Positions 23,005-33,600 of a DNA stretch of 64,000 nt are shown piece after piece. Each line of letters opens with the position of its first letter. Within the stretch, counting starts at the first letter, position 1. The DNA is taken from the NCBI GenBank assembly GCA_963931865.1, contig OZ007510.1, positions 1,697,205 to 1,761,204 of the forward strand, in the 5' to 3' direction. Origin of the DNA: Axinella damicornis. Taxonomy: Eukaryota > Porifera > Demospongiae > Axinellida > Axinellidae. The notes under the pieces were generated by a model, which worked only from the letters and a program-made list of their open reading frames with translations, was not told the origin of the DNA and searched no databases. Made by a program: the position numbers and the translations under genes.

Positions 23005-26000
23005 TCACGGAGCACTGGCCAAGACATTAAAGAAATGGAAAACCTCTTGTTTGTCATATACAGCTACTTCTGTGTTGCACTCTCCACATCGTACTGGGTG
23101 GTACATGTCAGGTTCCACTTGCTGGGATGCCTCTTTCCCTCTACTAGCCTCCTCCTCCTTCCCTTTCCTCCCCTCCTCCTTCCCCACTCTCCTCCTTCTC
23201 CTTCTGGACCTTTTGTCAGTTTTTGGAATGTATCTGAGTACTTCATCCCTCAGTATGCAGCAGTTCAACACAAACATGGCTCTGTACTGGTTGACATAGA
23301 ATTCGTGTCTGCAAAGGAGAGATACAATTTAGGTTATATTTTTGTGCTCGGCTGGCAACAAAAATATAAGTGGAGAAAAAAATCTGTCTACTAACACGGG
23401 GCATTATTGCAAAGAAATTCGAACAGGGTCCACACCAGCAACTAATTTTCTGTACTATACTGTTGCCGTATCAAGAGCATGTGGCACAATGCACTATAGG
23501 GCCATCCATCCAGTGCAAATGCAGTGGCATTTGTACCAATTTGCTCAGAATAATATACAGTTTGCTTAAAATAATTATGTTAAAAGCATCATGAATACAG
23601 GGATGACATTTTGGTTATAGCATGGAGACATGTATATATCAGTTTCTTATGAGAGATCATGTCAATGTTTCCTTGAGGGTACCAGGTGCTCCTGCTACTT
23701 ATCTGGCTTTGATGTGGTCATGAATATATTAATGTGGTCATATTTTGTTCTTCCCAAGCTGTTGGGGGAAACACATACTGCACAATAATTTGAGGGTAGA
23801 AACAGAAAGAGCATGCCTTTAGACAGATGGAGTTGCTGATACTCAAACCGTTAGCCAACTTTCTCCCTCTTACCTTTGGCAGTCGAGGCAGAGCGTTGTC
23901 ATGCAGGCTGGACAGGTCAAGATGGCGTCCGACCGAGGCAACGCCATCTCAGGCTTAGCAGACTTGGAGGCCTTCTCCTCTGTACCAACTGACCCTTCTT
24001 CCTGCGAGGGAGCACTGTCTTGCGCAGCTGTCTTCAGCCTCTTCTGCCGCTCCAGCTGCTGTGATACCTTCACTGGAACAGGCGAAATACAATCAAAAAT
24101 CTTCAGCAAAGGCATAATAACTATCTGCGGGAATGTTTTGGTCCGCATGTCTCACCATTGTGATAGGCCATGCGCTGTCTGTTGACCCACTTCTCATCCT
24201 CCTCGTCCATGTGGGGATCATAGAACAGCTCATCATTGGTAAGTTTACGGAACTTCCTTTTCTTATTCTTTTTGGCTCCACCTCTTCCCGCCATCACCTC
24301 CCCATCACCACCACCCTCATCACTAGAGGAATCAAAGTATGCATCGTCATAGTATTCAATGTCCTCCTCTTCTTCCCTTTTCGCCTTCTTGCCAGACGTA
24401 GACACCGAAGGCTGATCCTCTCCTCTTGAGCTGAAACGTTCCTCTTGTTTGCTGGAGACATTGTCTGTCAATGCAACAAAGAACGGCCATTACACACAGT
24501 AAATACACAGTACATACCTAGCCTCATTCCATATGGAGGGGAACGAAGCTCCATACCATAGGGAAAGTTTTCATTCACCTCGGTGCTACACTCAACTACA
24601 AGTACTAGCCTCACAGCTGTGGACATGATTGAACACACTCGCAAACACCATTCATAAATTCTGTACAGCAATGGAGTATTGGCTAACCTCATACAGACAC
24701 CGCTTCTTCCCTTACACCAAAAATAATGATTCAATTCCTCGCTATCTCCCTTACCAGGCTTACAAGGCTGTTTCTTGCTGATCTTCACAGCAGAGGTGCC
24801 AGCGACTTGGAGTACAACTGGGGAAGCCGTTAGCTCTAGAATACCCATTACCTCTGACTCCATCTCCCTCTCAAACTCATCGCTGGATCCAGGGCTTTCC
24901 CGCTTGGAGGAGGGGTCACACCCCTGCTCATCCTCTGAGCTGGGAGGGGGGAGGGGGGATGCCTAATTGTACAAGGGATTCCAGTACTTTATGTATGCAA
25001 TGGAGTTTAAGCATGACAATGTAACGATGCAGCTAAATTTCTTGCGGGTTGGGTGTAGAGTCGACCTAGCCTCGCAGGCCAGATGTTTGCAGTGTAGGGG
25101 AAAAGAAAGTCTGGCCACTATAGGTTTTGTGGAAGTTGCCAATGTTGGCAGCACCAATCAGGTTGGAGAGCAATTAATAACTTCCGTATTGGCCACATGA
25201 TTGGTGCTTATTCAAATGAGAACAAACGTAGATTTTCAATCTATAGTCGCAAGGAAACGACACAAGCAACACACAACCGTTTCTTGATGCTCACCAGTGT
25301 CATAGTACGTCGGTATACAGACACTGTAATTGTGTTCCTTCCTTGTGGCATTTGTACGCTTGTGATTCCTCCGTGCCACAGAATCCTGTCAATAGACCCG
25401 TTGCAGTTATGTCACATTTTCCATGGAATTTCCGTATACTATCCGGAAGCTGCCATCTTGGTGTACCGAAATACATTGGCTTTATTATGCAGTAACGATC
25501 AAAACGTGTCCTGCGTCACTGGTAAGCGTTTGTATAGCCTACGTAGCAATCACATTTCGTCCGATTCAACACATACTAGAAGCATTGTTGGTGCATGATT
25601 GTGTTTACCGAGATCGCCACAGAAGCTGCTATCTCCAAAAACACTAAATAGCCGCCTGTTGGTGTCCATTTCTGTATTCTCGAATTGATGACGTCAGCTG
25701 CAACGGGTCTATAGTACGCGTCAAGGGGGTGACACTCCCATTGACGCCGTAGTCAGAGCTGCGACCAGGGTCAAGAAATCTTGACCGTCATTTTTGCTGC
25801 TTGACAGCTTGACCGCATTGCAAAAAGACTCTTGACCGTTTGACTGCGCTGTATTTCAGCCGTTGACCGCTTGACCGCCAATAGTATATGGAAGAATGCG
25901 TAGCGACTGCAACCTTTCCTTAGTATACGGGGTCAAGATTCTCTGATAAGCCCGGTCGCAGCTCTGACTACAGCGTGTATGGGAGTGTCACCCCCTTGCG

Positions 26001-26264
26001 CGTGACCAGACATTCTTTCGCCCCCGAAGTCTGGCCTGCAAGACTAGAGCGGACCCATGAGACGAACAACAATACTATCCATCTTTGTGAAAATTAATAG
26101 CAACAAGAGTTAGCTAGGAACAGTCACCAAGAACGTGCATTAATTAGAATACCATCACTATTCCGTCCATTCTCCCACCTTTCATCGTCTGAATACTCTA
26201 ACTCGCTGTCGTCTTCCACATATCCCGCGTACGGATCGTCTGGAATACGTCCCATCTCCATCAT
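23005..26264 (-). CDS. EAPP: E2F-associated phosphoprotein (EAPP), complete, five exons
   Basis: Nuclear phosphoprotein known in mammals to bind activating E2F factors. Exons: 26179-26264, 24755-24939, 24156-24464, 23874-24072, 23005-23308; phases match at every junction, giving 360 residues. The start is the first of the ATGs in the promoter-proximal exon (MMEMGRIPDDPYAGY). Family hallmarks are the acidic N-terminal half with EYYDDAYFDSSSDE, then TNDELFYDPHMDEEDEKWV, the CPACMTTLCLDCQRHE block, YRAMFVLNC, YHPVRCGECNTEVAVYDK, and the tail EVFHFFNVLASAP. The paired CxxC motifs suggest zinc binding. An Arg/Lys/Glu-rich insert lies between the CxxC blocks. The first intron (24940-26178) holds inverted-repeat elements. 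Divergent from the SLC3-like gene. Confidence 0.93.
25388..25713. mobile_element. Short-TIR element in EAPP intron 1
   Basis: ATAGACCCGTTGCAG at about 25390-25404 is repeated inverted as CTGCAACGGGTCTAT at about 25698-25712. No target duplication was identified; a partial outer inverted repeat (CTAGCCTCGCAGGCCAGA near 25068, TCTGGCCTGCAAGACTAG near 26030) encloses it and its neighbour. Confidence 0.5.
25716..26003. mobile_element. Long-TIR element in EAPP intron 1
   Basis: Terminal inverted repeats of about 50 bp, including AAGGGGGTGACACTCCCAT and GTCAGAGCTGCGACC, at both ends of a 288-bp element. The interior repeats CTTGACCG several times. Confidence 0.7.
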
Positions 26265-26553
26265 AGCTCTCGTTCAAACAGAATGGCCGACTGACGACGT
26301 GATAACGTACAATTTACGCAATTTGATTCCCAATCCAGCATCGAATAAAATGTCGGTCGTCGTACCGATCCAAAACTGGGGACGAGACCAGATAGTGACC
26401 TAGCTGAAAAGTTAAGGTGAAGGTGTACTGTACGTGTGTTATTGCATCACGAACGTCTACCGATGCGCAGGCACAAGAAAGTCTGAAGAGACCATCAGCA
26501 GTACAGCTCTCTACTCAAAGCATCTGATCTGCTGACAACTGCGCAGCGCCGCC
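26265..26553. promoter_or_regulatory. Divergent promoter shared by EAPP and the SLC3-like gene
   Basis: Only 289 bp separate the two start codons on opposite strands. GCGCAGCGCCGCC precedes the SLC3-like ATG. No TATA box is evident on either side. Shared promoter use is inferred from spacing. Confidence 0.6.
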
Positions 26554-28590
26554 ATGTCCTACAAACGCCTGCAAGAGGAGGAGTTCGAGGATCATGAAGC
26601 TATGAGGCCGGAGAAAGGAGTTGCTGATAAGCAGGATGCCCTGATCAATGGTAGTATGGGGAACTCTCACCTGCCTTCGACTACTTTTGATCCTGGGGAG
26701 GAGGAGGAGGAGGAACAGGGCAGTGACTCACTGGACACTAAACTCTTGGATGGAAAAGATGAGGATTTGCCCCACAGCCATGATTATGACTCTGAACAGG
26801 AGCAAGTTGAGTTTATTCAAGATGACAAAATCGCTGTAAGAAAGGAGACTAAGACGTACAAGTACCTACGAAGAGTACTTGGTGTGGGAGCATTCGTGAT
26901 GCTACTGGCCTTTCTGGCGACTGCCATAACCTTGATAGCAGTTTCTCCACCATGCAGTGACCAGACTGTTGAGGAGCTGCCCTGGTGGAAGACCACCGTC
27001 ATCTACCAGTGCTACCCTCGCTCATTTCAAGATAGTGACGGAGACGGGAATGGTGATCTGAATGGAATCCGCAGCCGAATTAATTACTTTGTCGACATAG
27101 GAATTGGCACTGTGTGGTTGAACCCAATTTTCACATCCCCGCAGATGGACAATGGATACGACATTGCCAATTATACCAATATCGATCCCCTGTATGGCAC
27201 TCTCGAAGACTTTGAGGCGCTGCTGAGTGAACTCCAAGATAAAGGGATACACCTTCTATTGGACTTTGTACCTAACCATACCTCCGACCAGCACCCGTGG
27301 TTTCTGGAGAGCAGAAGTAGCAGGACGAACTCTACTAAGAGAGATTGGTATGTTTGGGCGGATGGGAATGAGAATGGCGAACCCCCAAACAACTGGATAA
27401 GTGTGTTTGGAGGCTCTGCGTGGACGTATGACAATAGCACAGGGCAGTATTACCTGCACCAGTTTTCCAAGTTTCAACCAGACCTAAACTACCACAACCC
27501 TGAGGTTATTAGTGCCATGGAAGATGTGCTGAAGTTCTGGCTCAGTATGGGAGTGGATGGCTTTCGTATTGACGCAGTTAAATTCCTACTGGAAGACCCG
27601 GAGTTGCGAGATGAGCCTATTAATCCCGATTTGAATACAACTGATCCAGACGGCTATGACTCTCTCATTCACAATTTCACAACAGACTATCCTGGCATAC
27701 ACAACATCACAAGAAGTTGGAGGAGGATTCTAGATTCATATTCAAATGATAATCATTCCCGTGAACGATTCATGGTGGGAGAGGTTTATGATCCAGTCGA
27801 AACTGTCATGTTGTACTATGGCAAACATGACAGTGAATTTCACTTCCCCTTTAACTTCTTTCTGCTGGAGAACACCAACTGGACGGGAACTGCTGTTAGC
27901 CAAACAGTAGCCAACTGGCTAACGAACATGCCCGAAGGAGCATGGCCCAATTGGGTCCTAGGAAACCATGACAATTCTCGTATTGCCTCGAAGGCTGAGA
28001 CCTACCTTGCTCGAGCTCTAAACGTCCTCCTTCTCACCCTCCCGGGCACTCCAACCACCTACTATGGAGAAGAGATCCTGATGACTGATGTTGATGTCCC
28101 TCATAACAAGTCACATGACCTCAACCATCAAGACAGGGACAAAGAACGTACCCCAATGCAGTGGAACATCAGTACAAATGCTGGGTTCACTTCCAATAGC
28201 ACCCCCTGGCTGCCTGTTCCCGGAAATTATAGACTGTACAATGTAGAGGTCGAGATGGAGAGCAACTCAACAATGTTGGCTTTGTACCAGATGCTGATCG
28301 AACTGCGGAGTAACAACACAGCGTTCAAGTATACAGACTATGAATCCATACAGCATAGTACACCTATCTATGCATTTCGACGCTACCACGGCAGCAGCAG
28401 TGACCAGTTCCTTATTGTGGTGAACTTTTCACAGCAGCCAACAACAGCAAAGTTTGATGCTATATTTTCAGAGCCTCAGATTGTACTTTCTAGTAATCTG
28501 AACCGAACTGGAACTGTCGACTTGGCCTCTGTTGATCTTGCACAGGGTGAAGCACTGGTGATAAAGGGGGTTTTGAACATATGTGTATAA
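26554..28590 (+). CDS. SLC3A1-like: SLC3 heavy-chain-like (rBAT-type) type II membrane protein with alpha-amylase fold, intronless
   Basis: 678 residues in one open exon. Order: acidic cytosolic tail (1-106), one transmembrane helix (about 107-130), then a GH13-type (beta/alpha)8 ectodomain with many N-glycosylation sequons. Cys134, four residues past the membrane in SPPC, sits where SLC3 heavy chains form the disulfide to their light-chain amino-acid transporter. All GH13 signature regions are present: DFVPNH (D237), GFRIDAVKF (nucleophile D340), VGEVYD (acid/base E410) and GNHDNSR (D473). Thus it could be an rBAT-like transporter subunit, an active alpha-glucosidase, or both; 4F2hc-type chains have lost these residues. 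Lack of introns in an intron-rich neighbourhood is odd, but it has its own divergent promoter. Confidence 0.88.
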   Translation: MSYKRLQEEEFEDHEAMRPEKGVADKQDALINGSMGNSHLPSTTFDPGEEEEEEQGSDSLDTKLLDGKDEDLPHSHDYDSEQEQVEFIQDDKIAVRKETKTYKYLRRVLGVGAFVMLLAFLATAITLIAVSPPCSDQTVEELPWWKTTVIYQCYPRSFQDSDGDGNGDLNGIRSRINYFVDIGIGTVWLNPIFTSPQMDNGYDIANYTNIDPLYGTLEDFEALLSELQDKGIHLLLDFVPNHTSDQHPWFLESRSSRTNSTKRDWYVWADGNENGEPPNNWISVFGGSAWTYDNSTGQYYLHQFSKFQPDLNYHNPEVISAMEDVLKFWLSMGVDGFRIDAVKFLLEDPELRDEPINPDLNTTDPDGYDSLIHNFTTDYPGIHNITRSWRRILDSYSNDNHSRERFMVGEVYDPVETVMLYYGKHDSEFHFPFNFFLLENTNWTGTAVSQTVANWLTNMPEGAWPNWVLGNHDNSRIASKAETYLARALNVLLLTLPGTPTTYYGEEILMTDVDVPHNKSHDLNHQDRDKERTPMQWNISTNAGFTSNSTPWLPVPGNYRLYNVEVEMESNSTMLALYQMLIELRSNNTAFKYTDYESIQHSTPIYAFRRYHGSSSDQFLIVVNFSQQPTTAKFDAIFSEPQIVLSSNLNRTGTVDLASVDLAQGEALVIKGVLNICV

Positions 28591-29219
28591 GGTAATAACT
28601 TATGTCATTGCTATTTATTTGGTAATTGACCAATCACATTTCGCAAACATGCCAGTTGTGATTGGGCAATTCATTAACATGCCAGTTGTGATTGGGCAAT
28701 TCATTATTGTTTTTGTTTTTTCTTAAACTGAAATTTACGTGTTGCTATATATGAGAGATGCGATGACACTAGCTGACACTGATGTGTGGAAACATGCACC
28801 TGGCAGATCAGTGATCAATCAGAATTCATGCAGCTGCAGATGTCGGTCAATTGGTCTGTTTGCTGACAGGGTGCAAATGCAAACCACAGTCCAAGGGTGG
28901 AAAAGTTAGAACTACCCCATTTAATTATCTCATAACAACAAGTCTACCATTTCAGTAAACACTTAGACCGGAAGGTTTGAGAAACAAACCACAATGATAA
29001 TTATGACGACAATTGTTCTGCAATACAGCAACAAAAAGCACATGTAGGGAGGTAAGGGGAGAGCGAGTAACTGAAACGTATAAAATAAGAAGCAGTTCAA
29101 AGAAGTCATCCTATCAATCACTGAAGCCATCTGTCCAGATCCAAGTCGATATCCGTATTAGGAAGGAGGGGCCAGTTTCAGAGGAAGTTTGTTGCCTAGC
29201 TGGTGTATACAGAGTCCCT
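28591..29219. other. Convergent spacer between SLC3-like and C/EBP-like genes
   Basis: Holds both 3' ends. A 31-bp direct duplication containing GCCAGTTGTGATTGGGCAAT lies at about 28647-28706. No gene or clear poly(A) hexamer was recognised. Confidence 0.5.
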
Positions 29220-29960
29220 TTACTTCCTTGCTGAAAGCTCATCCTTCATCTGATGTGAAGGGGGTTGAGCAACACCAGCACTTGCAAAAAGGCTCTTCAA
29301 AACATTGAGTTCTTTCATCAGGAGTGTGATCTTGGTCTGTAGTTGCATGTTCTCGTCCTCAAGCTCTTTGACCCTCTGTTCCGTCTCAATGACACGCACT
29401 TTGCTCTTCTCTCGGCTCTTGCGAACTGCAACGTTGTTCCGGTCTCGTTTCTGCCGGTATTCGGTACTGTTCCTGTCCATGTTCTTCTTCTTCATAGCCT
29501 TGCTTGGTCGGGTGGCCTTGCCCGGGCTGGGCTGAGTGCCACCTAGGGGATCCACGGGGGTAATGTGGGAAGTAGGGGATGGGTCAACAGGAACTTGATC
29601 TGTGGGTAATTCCGTGTGGCCAGTCATCCCGAGGCAGTTCTCGTTACCATACATGGTGGTAGATGGCGTCAGTGAGAGTCCACAGTAGTCTCTGAAAGAG
29701 AACGTTGGAGCGGTAGCCTCCTGATAGCTTCGTTGTGTCGTGTCAGTAGTAACAGACGGGGGAGAACCCTCGTTGCAAGCCTCCAGCAGAGCGGACAAGT
29801 CTACAGACTCTTCGTCTTGGTAGATCCCCGCAGATACCAGGGAGAAAGCCGGGCCGCTACCAGCGGTAGTACTGACTACAGCTACGCTACTCGTGGGCTT
29901 CTCAGAAGCTGTGAAGAACTCTTCGAGTTGCTGTAGGTCGCCGTAATAACTTCCGTCCAT
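29220..29960 (-). CDS. CEBP-like: C/EBP-like bZIP transcription factor
   Basis: Nuclear bZIP factor of the CCAAT/enhancer-binding type. From the ATG at 29960 it is 246 residues. The C-terminal bZIP starts near residue 164, with the basic-region signature NNVAVRKSREKSK (about 175-187) and a leucine zipper with heptads through ELEDENMQLQTKITLLMKEL and LNVLKSLF. The N-terminal part is acidic and Ser/Thr/Pro-rich, as in activation domains. The frame stays open 48 nt upstream with no ATG, and CCATGATCCAG just before the start could be a 3' splice acceptor, so a non-coding first exon upstream is possible. As in vertebrate C/EBP genes, the coding region has no intron. Confidence 0.85.
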   Translation of the reverse strand: MDGSYYGDLQQLEEFFTASEKPTSSVAVVSTTAGSGPAFSLVSAGIYQDEESVDLSALLEACNEGSPPSVTTDTTQRSYQEATAPTFSFRDYCGLSLTPSTTMYGNENCLGMTGHTELPTDQVPVDPSPTSHITPVDPLGGTQPSPGKATRPSKAMKKKNMDRNSTEYRQKRDRNNVAVRKSREKSKVRVIETEQRVKELEDENMQLQTKITLLMKELNVLKSLFASAGVAQPPSHQMKDELSARK

Positions 29961-30391
29961 ATCTGGATCATGGAAAGAGAGAGAAGTCAAAAAGTCAAAA
30001 TGGCCCAAATACTACTACATGAAATACACTTTAACGCGGTACAAAATGAAAGGTAACCGTCAGCAGAAACATTCACTTACATTAAAGGTATTACGAAGGG
30101 GAAAAATGGGGGAAAGAAACTTATATCTCCAATTCACTCGATTTCGCTGTTCTTGGCAAACTGATGCAATACCTCGTGCTCTCGTGCAAAATATAGACCA
30201 GATTATGTAATCGAATTTAAAGTTATTTTTAGTAACACATATTTTTAGCACGATACGCATGCGCGTAGAAAGTGTGGGGGTGGGGCTCGTTAATGTCCAT
30301 TCACGTGACGAGTTGATTTGGGGGTGTAGCTGTATACCTGTACCGCTCTTGCACAGCTTAGCTCGCTAGATTGACTGCAGTGGAAGCTGGC
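29961..30391. promoter_or_regulatory. Divergent promoter region of C/EBP-like and PLB1-like genes
   Basis: 431 bp between opposed start codons. No TATA box or other motif stood out, and no gene. Confidence 0.45.
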
Positions 30392-30574
30392 ATGGCGAGG
30401 ACTGGGGTACTTGTTTGGGCCGCGTGCCTGCTGTACATTGCCGCTGTAAAATGTGACGATGATCGTAAGTGCCAGTTTCTGGGAAATTCTTGTTCACATT
30501 CTCCTTCGATTACATGGGATTAAGTTCCCTAGGGGAGTTAAAAGCTATGATATTTCCTGAAACCCGAGCACCTC

Positions 30575-30608
<34 letters not shown>

Positions 30609-33600
30609 GCTGTACGGGGTATACCGGTAACCAATCTAGATGGTCACTACACCATTGTGTACCGTGTGTCATCAATGTAGATGTTGAGTTTCTGTACCAC
30701 AGCAAATCACATAATCATGGCATGCCCATTTTTATCAGGCATGAAATGAGTGTCTAGCAAGCAAGCCCAACTCAACCAATTCCATGTCAAATTCCTATAA
30801 GGGAGGTTGATGTATTAATGGTCCTACCAACCAGAGTCGCAAGTGGCCCTCCAAGTAAACTAAACCCAGCTGCCAATTCATGATCAGGGACAAGAGCAGA
30901 ATTCTATGTAGCCTGCGTCCTAATAGCTGCATACGCAAGTTACGTTTGTGATTCATTGGCTGCATGGTTCAGCAATGTACATGTACAGTGATACACCCAA
31001 TTCCGCTCCCAGGCTTCGCAACAACACATACAATCAAGCTATCATAGTCATATGACCATGAATATAGATAACTATGTAACCACACAACTTTGGTATGGTC
31101 ATGCGTCTGCAGATAACATTGTTATTCTGCGCCAACTTTGTACTCACACACAAACAGATGGCTACGTGGCAAAGCTGCAAGCCGCACTCAATTCAACAGG
31201 AGTGTCCCGTGACCAAATATTCACTGTCCAGTCTGTACAAGTGAGGCTACTTCCACCCAAGCCCATATCTTATCACTTTCACAACTTATTTTTTCTCTCC
31301 CCTCAGCCTGTTCCAAGCAGTTTTGATTGCCCCCCACTCAACATCAAACCAGTCGCTGATAATGGTACGTGCACTGAGTGCCTTTCTGCTTCACTTTCAA
31401 TCCTGCTTGTGCATTTAAATCCCAGCTGCTAACTCACTAAGTATCCAAGCAGCAAGACAAAGTAGTGTTTTTCCCCCTAGAATGGGTACTTGATGTGTTC
31501 TGTTTGTGCTGTTACTTCCTCCTACAGTTCATGAGCTCTCTCCCCCGCACATCAAAGTAGTGGGTGCTATGGGAGACTCCATGACAGTGAGTGTAAACCA
31601 TACACAGTAGTCTTACTTCCTTTGGGGCACCGTGCAATACATTACTAGCCTCTTTTCATCCTGGATTTTGTTTCACAGCTTTGAAACTTTCTCAGGATAA
31701 AATCTGGGAATGGAAGCCTGGGTATGAGGCTGTTGCCGTAGCAACAGAATGTACAGTACCATGGTTAATGATATTCACAGTACAGCCAAAGGTTTCATTT
31801 GCAATTCCATGTGGTCTACATTGCCTCTCCTTGCAGGCAGCCATGGGGGCAAAAGCCAACACAATTATCACCAATTTCATTGAATATCGGGGTGTTTCAT
31901 GGAGGTACAGCACATTTGCAGTTCATTTCTCATCTTTATTGTTGTTTATTTTGTTGGGGATGTCCCTTTAATTAGATTTAGATTTGTCTTAACTCACCAA
32001 CCCTTAATGATGAATCCAGAATTATAAACCTACCACCACACAAACTTGTTTTGTGAGCCATTATAATTATAACACACTTCCGTAGTAATCTGTCAAATGA
32101 CATGACATACATGTAGATCTACTTGTGAAGCCACTACCATAGTAATCTGTCATGTGACATGACATAATAATCTGTCATATGACATGAGGTACTTTTGAAG
32201 TCACTACAGTAGTAGTCTGTCATGTGACATGACTTTATCTTTATAGCATTGGTGGAGATGAGGACCTATCAAAGGTTACCACTGTACCAAGTGAGTTCAT
32301 GTGTATATCGACCTAATCGAAGGAATGTAATCAATCCAAAAAAGGAAGTGAAAGTGTTCAAATTGGTAATTTATGGATGTGCTCTAACTGCTTGGTTCAC
32401 TACTAACTTAACAGACTAAATTAAGAGTGGGTCATTTTCTGATTATGGGTATCATGAAATACTGAACTGAACTGAACTGAACTGAATTTATTTCGTCATA
32501 CAATGACAGGGTTACACAAAAGGTTGACCTATACGAGTGCTCCCCTTAGGGTGTGCTCCGTACTTCATGTCTCTCAGTTCCACCAAATATTCCAGCAAAA
32601 CCTCACACTGGTAGTAGCTGTTGCTGGAGAATTACTGCAAAGTAGTAATTACCCATTGACAGCAGCATATTCATTTTATTGCACTGACATCATAATTATT
32701 ATGACATGGAGGCTCCCACAATATAGGAAGGCTTAAAATTTGGTGTCATGTGAATAGGAGTGCCATGACTGTGAGTTTGCCAGTTGGAGAGATCAATGCC
32801 TTAGGGGCAGCCTCCGGCTCTAGAAACGTGATTGGGGAGAGGGGGTTGGCTGTAACAGAACACCACAGCACTGCAGGGAGAACTCTTAGTTCAGTTTCTG
32901 GTAGTAGCAATTTGGTAGGAAGGAAGCCGCAATAGATTGTAAAGATGATGGATACTGGTACTATTTTGATACTCTATAATTGGAAGACTCCATTTATGGA
33001 AATGAAACTAATAGCTTGTTCTGAGAGTAACTTATGACATCATAGAGTGGTTATGGGTATCATAGAGGTGTCATTGGAGTATAGGTCATTGGGCAGGGCG
33101 GTATCGATCATAGAGTGGGTCATGTCAACTATGGGAATGGGTGATTGTCAGTTGTGGATACCATAGAGTGGGTCATTGTCGGTTATGGGTACCAGAGTGG
33201 GTCATTGTGGGTATGGGTATTTTGGATCATCTCTTACTGCTAAAATGTCTAGCACAAATAATGATTTGAGTAGATAGTACCTGTTGCTGGGGAATTACTG
33301 CAAAGCACAGCAATTTTTACTGCACTAACACCTTACCATGACTTATAGTAATCAGCATCTTACCATGACTTAGATCTGTGAGTTTGAAGACAAGTGCGTG
33401 AGACCAGGGGCATCCTCCATTTCTATGATTCTGTGATGCTAATTGTTTGGGGAACTTTGTGTTGGCTGTATATTACAGCATAGCTGTGTTCCTGACTTTA
33501 GTTCTGGTTCCCTGAAACAGGAATTAGGAAGCTATACACAGAAACCACCATAGTTGGGACTTAACTACACATTGTACTATTATTGATCTTCTATAATTGG

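Noticed and set aside
29961..30008. C/EBP-like start 16 codons further upstream
   Set aside because: The upstream codon would be TTG; the first ATG is at 29960 and the intervening stretch looks like an intron end.
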